This document shows positions 7,181 to 15,341 of a DNA stretch of 22,702 bases, in pieces (position 1 is the stretch's first letter; each line of letters opens with the position of its first letter). Made by a program: the position numbers and the translations under genes. The notes under the pieces are model-generated. The model saw only the letters and a program-made list of their open reading frames with translations. It was not told where the DNA came from and ran no database searches. This DNA comes from a virus: IMG/VR virus record IMGVR_UViG_3300005747_000065, positions 1-22,702 of that record; one strand, written 5' to 3'.

Positions 7181-10048
7181 ATGGCTAATTATGTAATTAC
7201 CCTAGAAGACATAAGAGAAACTACTCAGTATCAGGAGTATCGTGTTCAGCCGGGAGATGAGATAGACGAAGAAGGAAATCTTATCCGAAAGTTTTCTGAG
7301 GATCAGGAGCCTTCTCCAGTAGGCTTGTCCTTGACTGCTGAGGATATCGCTGCAAATCCTTGGATGCAAGAGGAGGGCGTTGAACCCGGCGATAGGTACA
7401 CCGAAGACAAAGGAATTATCAAGGACAGATCCGGCTCTACATGGGAGCAGTTCAAATATCATTATGATAAAAGTGATGGTCTGATGGGCTATGCTTTGGA
7501 CGCAGCTACTATAGCAACTGGCTATGATTTCTGGTTGGATGGAGATGTGAATGAAAACTACGGCGAAGGTTTTGATAAAGCTACTCCTGCCGAAAGACGG
7601 GAGATGCTGTACAGAGCAAAGGAACGTCTTCTCTTAGAAGAGTACGGATATGATTTTACTCCAGATGAAGGTAACATAGGTGCTACACTAGGTGGAATAG
7701 CTGGGGATATTACTGATCCCTCTATTCTACTACCTTTTACCAAAGGAGTTAAAGGTGCTTTTGTAGGGGGTGCTGGCTTAGGAGCGGCATACAGTGGTCT
7801 GGAGGACTACTCTAAGACAGGTGAGGTAGACCCCGGTAAGATGGCGGTGATGACCGTTGCTGGCGGAACGTTGGCCGGTGGAGCTAGTCTTGTTGGAAAG
7901 AAACTAGCTGACAGGGCTGCCCGTAAGACGGTGGCTAAGGTGCAGAAGACAGTCAACAATGAACTGGCATCTCCGTGGGGGAGCTTGTCTGCTGAGTCAC
8001 TTCCACGTCTTGCTGCTCAAGCAGGGGTTTCTGAGCGTAAGTTTATAAACTCGCTGGACAGAACTAAGATGAAGCCTGAAGACTTAATAGAGGCTGCTGT
8101 TCCTGAGTTCTCTAGGTCTAAGGCAATCACAAAAGATAGTGCAGCGTCTAGGTTCTACAGCCCCGGTGCAGATAAAGTTCTTGGCATTCTTTCCACACAG
8201 TTGAGTAACATCTCGCCAGTTATGGCTGCTAGACTTCGTAGATTTGAATACGGAACAATAAATGGCACTAAAGAGTATATGGCTCGGATTCGACCTTTTC
8301 AGCAGGAGATGAGGTCTCTTGGCAATAGTCCTCTGAAAAAGGAAATTGCAAGGGAGCTTGCTAATGCAGAGACTAAAGGTTTTTCCAGAGTAGAAGAACT
8401 TATGTCTCGCGTTAGTGATACAATGTTTACAAACTTTCAAGAAGTCAGAAAAGTTCTTGATGAGTTGAAACCTGTTATTGGTATCGGAGACGAAAAGGGT
8501 CTTGTTAATTATTTCCCTCGCCTTGTCAAAAATAAAGAGGGACTCTTCAAAGCTCTGGATACTGGAAACCCTAGACATGCTGGACCTTTTAAAGCTGCTC
8601 AAGCTGCCTATGCAAAAGAGAAGAAGATTAAAGTAGAGGACATACCTCTTGCTATAAGGGAGTCAATTAACAATGCCGTACTTAGAGGACGCGCTGCTGG
8701 CATTGACACCCCCGGCCCTAGTTTCCTTAAGAGCCGAAGCGTTGATGTAGATAATTCCTTGCTTCCTTTCTATGCAGAGCCAGAAGCAGCGATAGAAAAC
8801 TATGTTCGTGGAGCCATCAACTATAATGAACGTAATAAATTTTTCGGTGTAGGAAAGAAAAGAAAAGACGGTACGCTTATTTCTCCGCCTTTGAAACCGG
8901 ATGGAACTATTGATCTTGAAGGTTCAATAGGTTCCTTTGTAGAAAGAGAACTAACTGGCCTGTCTCCTGTGGATCAGCAGAAAGCTATTGATTTGCTTAA
9001 GGCTAGGTTTGTTCAAGGGGAAACACCGCTAGGCAGGGTAGCCGCCACTGTCAAAGAAGCTGGCTATCTGTATACCATAGCAAAACCTCTTTCTGCTCTA
9101 GTTCAGATGGGTGACCTTGCAGTTACAGCAGCACTGAAGGGGGCGTCCAACACGTTCATGTCTCTCATGCTGCCTAAGAAAGTAAAGCTTTCACAGATCA
9201 TGGATGACCAGATATCCAGAGAGTTTAACGATCCAAGCGTACTTTCGAAAGCTTTGGAGACTACGTTTAAAGCTTCTGGATTTAAGTTTGTTGATAGGCT
9301 TTCTAAAGAAACTACAGTAAACGCTGCTTACCGTTCTAACCGAAAAGCCGTGCGTACTCCAAAAGGTGAGCAAGCCTTTAGAGATAAATGGAAGAATACT
9401 TTTCCTGATAACATGGACAATGTTGTAGACGATCTTAAAAACAAAAGAGTTACTGAAGATATTAAATTTCTTTTGTTTAACGAGCTTGCCGATCTACAGC
9501 CTATTACTCTTTCTGAGCTTCCTCCCGGTTACCTTACAGCGGGAAACTATAGGCTTGTGTACATGCTAAAATCTTTTACACTTAAACAGGCAGACATTGT
9601 ACGCCGCAATGTTATTCAGGAATACAACAAAGGAAACAAAGCCAAAGCTGCCATGACCGCTATTAGGCTTGGTGCATACCTCAGTGCTTCCGGTGTAGGC
9701 ATTGATCAGGTAAAGAAAATTATGTCGGGGCAAGAGCTTTCGCGTGTAGAGGATTTGCCAGGTGAAGCACTGTGGGCCATTCTCAGCATCTACGGTTTAA
9801 GCAAGTACACTTCAGAAAAATATCTGCAAAGGGGCGAGGTGACACAGGCCTTTGCCAATACTCTCGCTCCCCCTCTTACTCTTCTGGACAACATTGTTAA
9901 AGGTGGAATTGACTTGAATGCAGAAGACACAGAAACAACTAAGATTCTAAGAACTATACCCGGCTACGGTAACCTTGCATATATGTGGTTTGGTGGGGGT
10001 GCTGAGAAAGCTATGGAGCGGAAAGAAAGGGAAAGGGCATCTGAGTAA
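7181..10048 (+). CDS. Large internal virion / DNA ejection protein
   Basis: At 955 residues this is the longest protein in the window. The first 90 residues hold two similar segments with the order [LED or AED]I - short linker - Y or W - [RVQPGDEI or GVEPGDRY], i.e. an internal duplication of about 25 residues that resembles short modules found at the start of phage internal proteins. Around residues 185-245 there is a Gly/Ala-rich hydrophobic region with GxxxG-type packing (GAFVGGAGLGAAYSG; MTVAGGTLAGGASLVG) that could insert into membranes. The remaining ~700 residues are helical, charged and without recognised catalytic motifs; no transglycosylase motif was found. Size and position match T7 gp16-type ejection proteins. 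Its stop overlaps the next ATG (TAATG). Confidence 0.6.
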   Translation: MANYVITLEDIRETTQYQEYRVQPGDEIDEEGNLIRKFSEDQEPSPVGLSLTAEDIAANPWMQEEGVEPGDRYTEDKGIIKDRSGSTWEQFKYHYDKSDGLMGYALDAATIATGYDFWLDGDVNENYGEGFDKATPAERREMLYRAKERLLLEEYGYDFTPDEGNIGATLGGIAGDITDPSILLPFTKGVKGAFVGGAGLGAAYSGLEDYSKTGEVDPGKMAVMTVAGGTLAGGASLVGKKLADRAARKTVAKVQKTVNNELASPWGSLSAESLPRLAAQAGVSERKFINSLDRTKMKPEDLIEAAVPEFSRSKAITKDSAASRFYSPGADKVLGILSTQLSNISPVMAARLRRFEYGTINGTKEYMARIRPFQQEMRSLGNSPLKKEIARELANAETKGFSRVEELMSRVSDTMFTNFQEVRKVLDELKPVIGIGDEKGLVNYFPRLVKNKEGLFKALDTGNPRHAGPFKAAQAAYAKEKKIKVEDIPLAIRESINNAVLRGRAAGIDTPGPSFLKSRSVDVDNSLLPFYAEPEAAIENYVRGAINYNERNKFFGVGKKRKDGTLISPPLKPDGTIDLEGSIGSFVERELTGLSPVDQQKAIDLLKARFVQGETPLGRVAATVKEAGYLYTIAKPLSALVQMGDLAVTAALKGASNTFMSLMLPKKVKLSQIMDDQISREFNDPSVLSKALETTFKASGFKFVDRLSKETTVNAAYRSNRKAVRTPKGEQAFRDKWKNTFPDNMDNVVDDLKNKRVTEDIKFLLFNELADLQPITLSELPPGYLTAGNYRLVYMLKSFTLKQADIVRRNVIQEYNKGNKAKAAMTAIRLGAYLSASGVGIDQVKKIMSGQELSRVEDLPGEALWAILSIYGLSKYTSEKYLQRGEVTQAFANTLAPPLTLLDNIVKGGIDLNAEDTETTKILRTIPGYGNLAYMWFGGGAEKAMERKERERASE

Positions 10049-11811
10049 TGGGCATGTTTGATAGAATTACTAAGTCTATTAGGGACGAGCTACTTCAAAC
10101 TAGCTCCCCTCCTGCTATAGACGCACTGATAGGAGGCCTACTTACCAAAGAGGCTGCAAAGGGGATGTTCAATGACATGTCTACTTTGGACAAGGCTGCT
10201 CTTGTAACGTCTCCAGTACCTTATGTTGGTACTGCTACAGGCGTGGCTGCAGATTCAGTAGCTATGGCTAAAGACCCTTCTGTTCTTAACGCGGCTGCAA
10301 TAGGTACTAACTTTGTTCCGTTTGCCAGAGGCTTAAGATTTCTTGGGGATGCTTCTAGACCTGCCCGTGAGTATTTTGCAGACAAGGCTCTTGAGGGTTT
10401 AGAAAATGTTCCTAATTATGTAAGGGGTTTCTATGGAAGTCCTCTTGCTGGACTGTTTGGTTTGTCCGAATCTGCTGTTAAGGGAATTGCCAATGTAGCG
10501 GAACAACGGTTAAGTCCCCAAGCAAGAGCAAACATAAGAGAAGGAGGGGTTCCTGTTAATCTTAAACGAGTGTCTCAACAAGAGCTTAACAAGTATGACA
10601 AGATTCCATCAAAAATTGAAAAGCTAGAAAATAAACTTTTGCAGCCGGGTCTTACGGGAAAGCAGCAAAATAAAATTACTGAGAAAATTAGAACACTTAG
10701 TACGGAAAGATCAACAGCCCTTAAAAAAGTGATGGGTCAGGCAAACGCTAACAAGTTGTATTACGAACAGTACGACAGGCAGCAGCCTAAGTTCTTAGCT
10801 GCTCTTGATGGCCTAGACTTTAGAGGTTTTTCTGATCTAAGTTCTAAATCATATTATGATCTTGTAAAAGGGTCTACTGATCTTTCAAAAGGAGAGGCCG
10901 ATACAGCTTTCAGGGAGATAAAGAAGGCGTGGAATGTAAACCCTGAAAAAAACTATCGCATGGCTCTTAGAAATCCAAGTACAGGAGCATCTGGAAAACT
11001 CATAGACCCTGTAAGGGCGGGAAGAAAAGACCCGTTTGGTGGTGTAAACAGAGAGCAGCTTGCTTCTGTCTTTCAAGGAGGTACTTTCACAAGCAATAGG
11101 AATCTTCTCAAGGCACTTGAGAACGCACCTGATCTGAAGAAGCCTGTGAAAAGCAAAGCAAAAATAGCAGAGCTTAGAAAGGAAAATAAAATTGTAATGA
11201 GAGACGGTGTTGCTTACGAGAAACTTCCTATTAAGATAAGAAACAAAGCCGGTGTGTTAAAAGACAACGAAGCTCCTATAATCATGGGCAGTATGAGAAG
11301 TGATGCCGTTGAGCTAGGAGGGGTAAACTACGCTACTACTATCAAACCCAACGGTAGAATGATTGTAATGGTTTCGGATGAAAACGATCTGCTGAACGTA
11401 CCTCTTTCTAAACTTAATAAAATTACAGGTGGTAAAACAAATATCAAAGACACTGCCATTAAAGCTCCTCTTGCTAAGAGCCGTATGATAACTACTGTAA
11501 CTCCTTTTGAGTTTGACCTTGCAAAGATTGCTAAGGGAGAACAGGGTGTGGTTGAGAGAAGTATGCCAAGGGCAGAAGGTGTCGGGCAGAAAGTGGAAGC
11601 AGCCATGTCCGCAGGACTTCCAGTTTCCGGTAGAAAAGTAGGGGCTGGCTCTGGTAGTGCTAGTAAAGCAAACCTCAGAACAGCAGAAGCTCTAGCCAAT
11701 TACAAAGCTCCTATTAGAAATGAAGATATACTAGCTGCAGGATTAGCCCAAGCTAAGGTTGCCGCATTGGCTGGTAAACCCTTAGTTAGACAACAGCAAG
11801 AGGAAGAATAA
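10048..11811 (+). CDS. Large late protein, unknown (possible internal virion protein)
   Basis: 587 residues. The first ~150 residues are hydrophobic and Ala/Gly/Pro-rich (for example VTSPVPYVGTATGVAADSVAM and NAAAIGTNFVPFARG), resembling membrane-active segments of ejection proteins. A basic helical stretch follows (IPSKIEKLENKLL; KQQNKITEKIRTL). The C-terminal half is more globular, with a segment reading IIMGSMRSDAVELGGVNYA and then MVSDENDLLNVPL; similar '.SD..DL...' segments occur in large phage proteins of unknown role. The last 60 residues are Ala/Gly-rich. It is coupled to the previous gene by TAATG and to the next by the same arrangement. No enzyme can be named. Confidence 0.5.
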   Translation: MGMFDRITKSIRDELLQTSSPPAIDALIGGLLTKEAAKGMFNDMSTLDKAALVTSPVPYVGTATGVAADSVAMAKDPSVLNAAAIGTNFVPFARGLRFLGDASRPAREYFADKALEGLENVPNYVRGFYGSPLAGLFGLSESAVKGIANVAEQRLSPQARANIREGGVPVNLKRVSQQELNKYDKIPSKIEKLENKLLQPGLTGKQQNKITEKIRTLSTERSTALKKVMGQANANKLYYEQYDRQQPKFLAALDGLDFRGFSDLSSKSYYDLVKGSTDLSKGEADTAFREIKKAWNVNPEKNYRMALRNPSTGASGKLIDPVRAGRKDPFGGVNREQLASVFQGGTFTSNRNLLKALENAPDLKKPVKSKAKIAELRKENKIVMRDGVAYEKLPIKIRNKAGVLKDNEAPIIMGSMRSDAVELGGVNYATTIKPNGRMIVMVSDENDLLNVPLSKLNKITGGKTNIKDTAIKAPLAKSRMITTVTPFEFDLAKIAKGEQGVVERSMPRAEGVGQKVEAAMSAGLPVSGRKVGAGSGSASKANLRTAEALANYKAPIRNEDILAAGLAQAKVAALAGKPLVRQQQEEE

Positions 11812-11990
11812 TGGCACAATCTAAATCAATACCCAAAGACCCATCTAAGTGGTCACAGGCAAAGGCCAAAGCTAAACGAAAGTTCAAGGTGTACCCATCT
11901 GCCTATGCAAACGCTTGGGCTGCTAAGGAATACAAAAGAATGGGAGGCTCTTGGAAGGGTGCTGACAACCGTGTAAAGAGGAAATCATAA
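11811..11990 (+). CDS. Tiny basic protein, DUF5872-like
   Basis: 59 residues starting MAQSKSIPKDPSKW, very rich in Lys/Arg/Ala. The core KFKVYPSAYANAWAAKEYKR followed by MGGSWK is a recognisable motif ('KFKVYPSAYAN.WA...Y...GG.W') of a small family widespread in marine phages and giant viruses, which I believe is the one catalogued as DUF5872. Its function is unknown; a nucleic-acid-binding or virion-associated role fits the charge but is inference. The ATG overlaps the previous stop as TAATG, and its own stop overlaps the next ATG in the same way. Confidence 0.8.
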   Translation: MAQSKSIPKDPSKWSQAKAKAKRKFKVYPSAYANAWAAKEYKRMGGSWKGADNRVKRKS

Positions 11991-12166
11991 TGGCTAAAGG
12001 AATGAAGCACTACTTCAGAGACGGGAAAGAACACAAGGGTGGTATGCATAAGATGCCCAATGGTCAGCTACACTCAGGTAAAACTCATGGTAAAACCAGC
12101 CAACGTTTGTATCACTTCAAAGACCTATCGAAGACTGCTAAGATGAAGGCTAAGAAGAATGGCTAA
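11990..12166 (+). CDS. Tiny basic His/Lys-rich protein, unknown
   Basis: 58 residues: MAKGMKHYFRDGKEHKGG, then MHKMPNGQLHSGKTHGK, ending LYHFKDLSKTAKMKAKKNG. It is strongly basic and rich in His, Gly and Lys. Short proteins with 'HYF.DG.EH.G..HKM..G.LH.G.TH' and 'LYHF.DLSKTAK' recur in marine phages, usually next to the two kinds of small protein that flank it here. No function is known. It is joined to the preceding gene by TAATG and overlaps the following gene by 8 bp, so translation of the three is probably coupled. Confidence 0.75.
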   Translation: MAKGMKHYFRDGKEHKGGMHKMPNGQLHSGKTHGKTSQRLYHFKDLSKTAKMKAKKNG

Positions 12167-12374
12167 GGGTGGTCTTGGTAAATGGTTTGGTGAGGAATGG
12201 ACTGACGTTAAGACAGGTAAGCCTTGTGGTCGAAGCGGTAAGAACGACAAGAGAGCTTACCCTGCCTGTAGACCTAAGTCTGTAGCCTCCCGTATTTCTA
12301 AAATGGAAGCTAGTAAAAAGACTGGCCCAAGCAGAGTAAGCTGGTCTGTCACTCCATCAGGGAAGAAGTCTTAA
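12159..12374 (+). CDS. Small basic protein, DUF6321-like, last gene of the late operon
   Basis: 71 residues. The motif GGLGKWFGEEWTDVKTGKPCGR then YPACRPKSVASRI is characteristic of a small family common in marine phages (which I think is DUF6321): two cysteines in KPCGR and YPACRP, with a basic tail (KKTGPSRVSWSVTPSGKKS). The paired Cys could bind a metal, but only two are present. This is the last + strand gene; its final 26 bp overlap the end of the convergent DUF1289 gene on the other strand. It follows two other tiny basic proteins with overlapping junctions. Confidence 0.8.
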   Translation: MAKGGLGKWFGEEWTDVKTGKPCGRSGKNDKRAYPACRPKSVASRISKMEASKKTGPSRVSWSVTPSGKKS

Positions 12375-12558
12375 CCCTTTCGAGAACTCTTGCCTTCTCC
12401 AGTTCTGTATAGGTCGTCCAATCTGCAATCTCCTCTTGCGTTCTCAGACAACCTATACAGACCATGTTGTGTGTCCTGTTCTCTAGCTGACACACGTTCA
12501 CACAGGGACTCTTAAACTCCACAACTTCCGCCGTGTCCTGTGATGTCACAGATGTCAT
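12349..12558 (-). CDS. DUF1289 family protein
   Basis: 69 residues if started at the ATG at 12558, which has GGAG a few bases upstream; a TTG at 12579 would add seven residues. The motif SPCVNVCQL ... VCIGCLRTQEEIADW is diagnostic for DUF1289: four cysteines as C-x3-C-x10-C-x2-C, probably binding zinc or another metal, followed by 'GC.RT..EI..W'. The family is common in proteobacteria, where its role is unknown. Here it is the last gene of the leftward operon: its first 47 bp overlap the end of the RNR gene in another frame, and its last 26 bp overlap the end of the + strand late operon. Being next to RNR may be meaningful (cofactor or electron supply), but that is speculation. Confidence 0.85.
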   Translation of the reverse strand: MTSVTSQDTAEVVEFKSPCVNVCQLENRTHNMVCIGCLRTQEEIADWTTYTELEKARVLERVKTSSLME

Positions 12559-14194
12559 GTGTCTCCAATCCCTCTTCAAACTCCTCTCCCAGTTTGTCTA
12601 CAGCCTCGCTATAGGACACTGAAGATAGAGGCTGTCCGCCCCTGCATCCATCAGGGTACACCGTGAAACCTCGCAGCCTGTGAGCGTAACTAGCAAGGGT
12701 ATTAGCAAAGTCCTCCACCGTGTCCTCGTTGTTAAGCTTGCTTCCCCACTCTGGCAGGTTGATCGTGCTGCTGATGGACATATCAACATAGTCCTGTACG
12801 TCAGCTTGGAACTTCATCCGACGCTTGTAGTCACTGGCTAGGTCCAAGGCAGACTCAATACCGTCAGGCTTTACACCGTACAGATCGATGATCTCCTGTG
12901 CTGCACTGTCTACAACGTACTGATAGTGCCACTTGTTACCGCCTTTGAGATACCTGCGCTTGTAGGCAACAGCAAAGATAGGCTCAACACCAGTAGAAGT
13001 ACCAGCAAGAATACCAATGCTGCCAGTAGGAGCGATAGCCCTATTAGCAACAGGACGGGTAACGCCAAACTCATCAGCAGTTTCTCTGCTAACCTTATCA
13101 CTGACACCTTTGTATACTGATAGCCACTGGTGAAGTTCATCTGTGACTTCATACTTCTGACCTTTCTTAATTAACCATTCATGCATACCCATCAGACCAA
13201 GGCCAAGTCTACGGTTCTTCTCGCGTGTCTCATAGACCTTCTCATAAGGCAGCTTTGCTTTCATAGTACCACACATCAGGAACTTGGTTGCTAGTTCTAC
13301 GGTCTGGCTGAACTCCTTAAGGCTACTGATGCGTCCCATGTTTATGGAACCAAGGTTGCACACGTCGCTATCATCAGCGGATGTCACCTCAGTACAGGCG
13401 TTGCGGAGTGTCTCGTCTTCCTTATCAAAGAAGTTAAAACTAAACCCCGGTTCAGCAGTCTTCAGAGCCTGTCTGACATTGGTCATAAACGTCTCACCTA
13501 CTTCCCCTGTCTTCCAGTAATTCAACAGCCACTCTGTGTCATAGTTGACACTGATGTTTGTCATGTCTAGTGGTGCCGAGAAGTTGAAGTCCTGTTCTTT
13601 GACCTGACCTATACTGAAACCTGTCTGGCCTACGTCCATATCGTACCAGTTCTTACTTGCCAAGAAGGCACCAATGTCACGGTGTTTCCAGTTCAGGCTG
13701 GCATAGATGGCAGACCTACGACTACCACCCTGCATAACCCTGCGACCAATTTCGTTCAGCATCTGCATCTTAGGTATAGGTCCGCTGGATAGGCCACCTG
13801 TCTTGCTCAGACCAGAACCTTCTGGACGATAGATAGAATAGTCTACACCGATACCACCACCCGTCATCAGGCAGGACTCAGCCTTCCAGCTAAGGTTGGC
13901 CCAATCTTCTCGGCTATCCTCTTCAGCCTTCAAGAGATAACAGTTGTTGAAGAACTTGTTAGGGCGACCAGCGTAGTACAGATAGCGACCACCGGGTATG
14001 AACTTAAGTTCTCGTACCATCTCTGTAAGAGTACCTACCTCATCCTTCGTAAGAAGATCACCACATACATCATCAACCAAGGTCTTAGCTAAGTCATGCC
14101 AAGTCATGCATCCTTCATGGGCATACTTGTGTTTGAAGATGTCTTCGCTAAACTTGGAGCGGAACATTGGATTCTCGTTAGATTTAAAAGTCAT
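12512..14194 (-). CDS. nrdJ: Class II (adenosylcobalamin-dependent) ribonucleotide reductase
   Basis: 560 residues. It reduces ribonucleotides to deoxyribonucleotides using a B12-derived radical, supplying phage DNA synthesis without oxygen or an NrdB subunit; none is encoded nearby. Visible residues: first redox Cys C85 in NNCYLL; the substrate/radical motif N265-x-C267-x-E269 (NACTE, where most class II enzymes read NPCGE); second redox Cys C279 in DVCNLGSIN; the phosphate-binding loop APTGSIGILAGTSTGVEP at about 388-405; and a C-terminal cysteine pair C549/C558 in a Gly-rich tail that would re-reduce the active site. It is short compared with bacterial NrdJ but normal for phages. An AGGA box lies upstream of the ATG. 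The product depends on cobalamin from the host. Confidence 0.93.
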   Translation of the reverse strand: MTFKSNENPMFRSKFSEDIFKHKYAHEGCMTWHDLAKTLVDDVCGDLLTKDEVGTLTEMVRELKFIPGGRYLYYAGRPNKFFNNCYLLKAEEDSREDWANLSWKAESCLMTGGGIGVDYSIYRPEGSGLSKTGGLSSGPIPKMQMLNEIGRRVMQGGSRRSAIYASLNWKHRDIGAFLASKNWYDMDVGQTGFSIGQVKEQDFNFSAPLDMTNISVNYDTEWLLNYWKTGEVGETFMTNVRQALKTAEPGFSFNFFDKEDETLRNACTEVTSADDSDVCNLGSINMGRISSLKEFSQTVELATKFLMCGTMKAKLPYEKVYETREKNRRLGLGLMGMHEWLIKKGQKYEVTDELHQWLSVYKGVSDKVSRETADEFGVTRPVANRAIAPTGSIGILAGTSTGVEPIFAVAYKRRYLKGGNKWHYQYVVDSAAQEIIDLYGVKPDGIESALDLASDYKRRMKFQADVQDYVDMSISSTINLPEWGSKLNNEDTVEDFANTLASYAHRLRGFTVYPDGCRGGQPLSSVSYSEAVDKLGEEFEEGLETHDICDITGHGGSCGV

Positions 14195-14205
14195 TGTTAT
14201 TTTCC

Positions 14206-14409
14206 TTAGTGAACTGATGGTGCATGGGTGGTAAAGAAGTCGGCTTCCTGATTCATTTGAATAGCAAAGTCTTCAAGAGCTTCGATTACAAAGTACGTAA
14301 GACTCCTTTCATTCAACATTGCTAACTCTTTAAAAAGAATAACTACTTCTTCTGACAATCCTTCTTTTAAAAGCTCCGTCATGTATGCTTGTTCGATGTA
14401 CTCATCCAT
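14206..14409 (-). CDS. Small acidic protein between RNR and DUF6378 genes, unknown
   Basis: 67 residues from the ATG at 14409, chosen because GGAGGA lies 8 bp upstream; the frame continues further upstream but without a comparable ribosome site. The protein is acidic and helical (LLKEGLSEEVVILFKELAMLNERSLTYFVIEALEDFAIQM), with a hydrophilic tail ending THAPSVH. No family is recognised. It overlaps the preceding DUF6378-like gene by 8 bp and is followed 11 bp later by the RNR, so it probably belongs to the nucleotide-metabolism transcript started at the promoter in the end of thyX. Confidence 0.65.
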   Translation of the reverse strand: MDEYIEQAYMTELLKEGLSEEVVILFKELAMLNERSLTYFVIEALEDFAIQMNQEADFFTTHAPSVH

Positions 14410-14695
14410 GAGGTTCGTCCTCCGTTGGGGTGACTGCTGACATCTCTGCTGCCAGTGCAGCGTAACCACATATATCAATAAAGCTGTCGTCTTTGTATGT
14501 CTCCATGCACCTAGCTACCTTAACAAGTATCATCATAATAGCAACATCAGAGGCAGACAACTTAAGCTGATGATCAGTATAATTATTCCAGAACTCTGCA
14601 ATTCTCATATGATTTAGAGTGGCATCTCCATAGTCTACTGCACGATCACCGTTGATAAGGTCGCTTGCTTCTGCAAGAATGTTGTCACGCTTCAT
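14402..14695 (-). CDS. DUF6378-like protein
   Basis: 97 residues. The pattern 'R..IL.EA.DLI.GDRA.DYGDA..NH..IA..W', then DVAIMMILVKVAR and DSFIDICGYAALAAEM, is the layout of a widespread phage family (DUF6378, by recollection). It is all-helical with conserved acidic residues and recalls MazG-like NTP pyrophosphohydrolase folds, though I do not see a clear ExxE..ExxD metal motif, so no activity is claimed. It lies between ThyX and RNR, which is compatible with a nucleotide-related role. The start is just 2 bp below the thyX stop, and a consensus sigma-70 promoter lies about 40 bp upstream within thyX. Confidence 0.78.
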   Translation of the reverse strand: MKRDNILAEASDLINGDRAVDYGDATLNHMRIAEFWNNYTDHQLKLSASDVAIMMILVKVARCMETYKDDSFIDICGYAALAAEMSAVTPTEDEPHG

Positions 14696-14696
14696 T

Positions 14697-15341
14697 TTAA
14701 TTCTCCTCTTTCATCAGTGCATCCCAACTTATATTATAAAACATTTTAGCACGACTGTCAATCTCTTTTGCAATGAAGCTTGTCTCTGCCTGTGCATCCT
14801 CAGCCAACCTCAGTTTACATACACGGCTGAAGGCGTACAATGATCCGGTCCAGTACCACTCAGTATACGCACTCTGAGGCAGCACCATACGTGCCTGTTC
14901 AGGAGATACCCCCAGTTCTAATAGATGTTTGTATGTCCACAGGGCTTTGTTCAAGGACATATGATAAGGATCAACCATTTGATCATGTTGATTGATGTCT
15001 ATAATCTCATCAGAAGAACCCTGCTTTTTATTCTCCGCAGCCCCTCTCCAATGTTCAGGTTCATAGAACTCTGGATCATCAGACACGTACCGCCTACTTA
15101 CCTCGTTCCAGACCAGACCTACTTGGTGCTTGGCAAGCTGCCGAGCTACAAAGATAGGTGCTTTGATACGAAACTGTAGGCTAGTATGTGCAAAAGGGGA
15201 CCAATGTTTATGAGAGGCAAGGTAGTTGATAAGTTTTTCATCACCGTCTTGTAAGTCTGAATGTTGTTTACTGAAGCTAACCCTTGCTGCGTTTACGATA
15301 GTCAGGTCAGACCCCATGTAATCTATAAGTTGAACCTTCAT
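14697..15341 (-). CDS. thyX: Flavin-dependent thymidylate synthase ThyX
   Basis: 214 residues, normal length for the family. It methylates dUMP to dTMP with methylene-tetrahydrofolate and reduced FAD. The ThyX signature occupies residues 71-85 as KHQVGLVWNEVSRRY: the standard form is RHRxxSxNExSxRY-like, so the first 'RHR' is replaced by K71-H72-Q73 while N79, E80, S82, R84 and Y85 are kept. Upstream, HWSPFAHTSLQFRIKAPIFVARQL is the typical lead-in, and downstream ARMVLPQSAYTEWYWTGSL is the usual second conserved block. It overlaps the previous small gene by 4 bp (ATGA) and has GGAG near the start. Its last 65 bases contain a consensus sigma-70 promoter. Confidence 0.95.
   Translation of the reverse strand: MKVQLIDYMGSDLTIVNAARVSFSKQHSDLQDGDEKLINYLASHKHWSPFAHTSLQFRIKAPIFVARQLAKHQVGLVWNEVSRRYVSDDPEFYEPEHWRGAAENKKQGSSDEIIDINQHDQMVDPYHMSLNKALWTYKHLLELGVSPEQARMVLPQSAYTEWYWTGSLYAFSRVCKLRLAEDAQAETSFIAKEIDSRAKMFYNISWDALMKEEN
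14733..14761 (-). promoter_or_regulatory. Consensus sigma-70 promoter inside the 3' end of thyX
   Basis: TTGACA (14756-14761) and TATAAT (14733-14738), both perfect matches to the sigma-70 consensus, are separated by exactly 17 bp. The site lies in the codons for IDSRAKMFYNI of ThyX and would start RNA near 14726, about 30 bases before the DUF6378-like gene, then the small gene, RNR and DUF1289. Confidence 0.75.

Noticed and set aside
8084-8602. 172-residue open frame on the - strand within the 955-residue gene
   Set aside because: Antisense to a coherent late gene, with no ribosome site or family; a by-product of codon bias.
12382-12405. Inverted repeat AGAACT ... AGTTCT near the operon junction as a terminator
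   Set aside because: The stem is only 6 bp with a 12-base loop, has no U-run on either strand and lies in the DUF1289 coding sequence.
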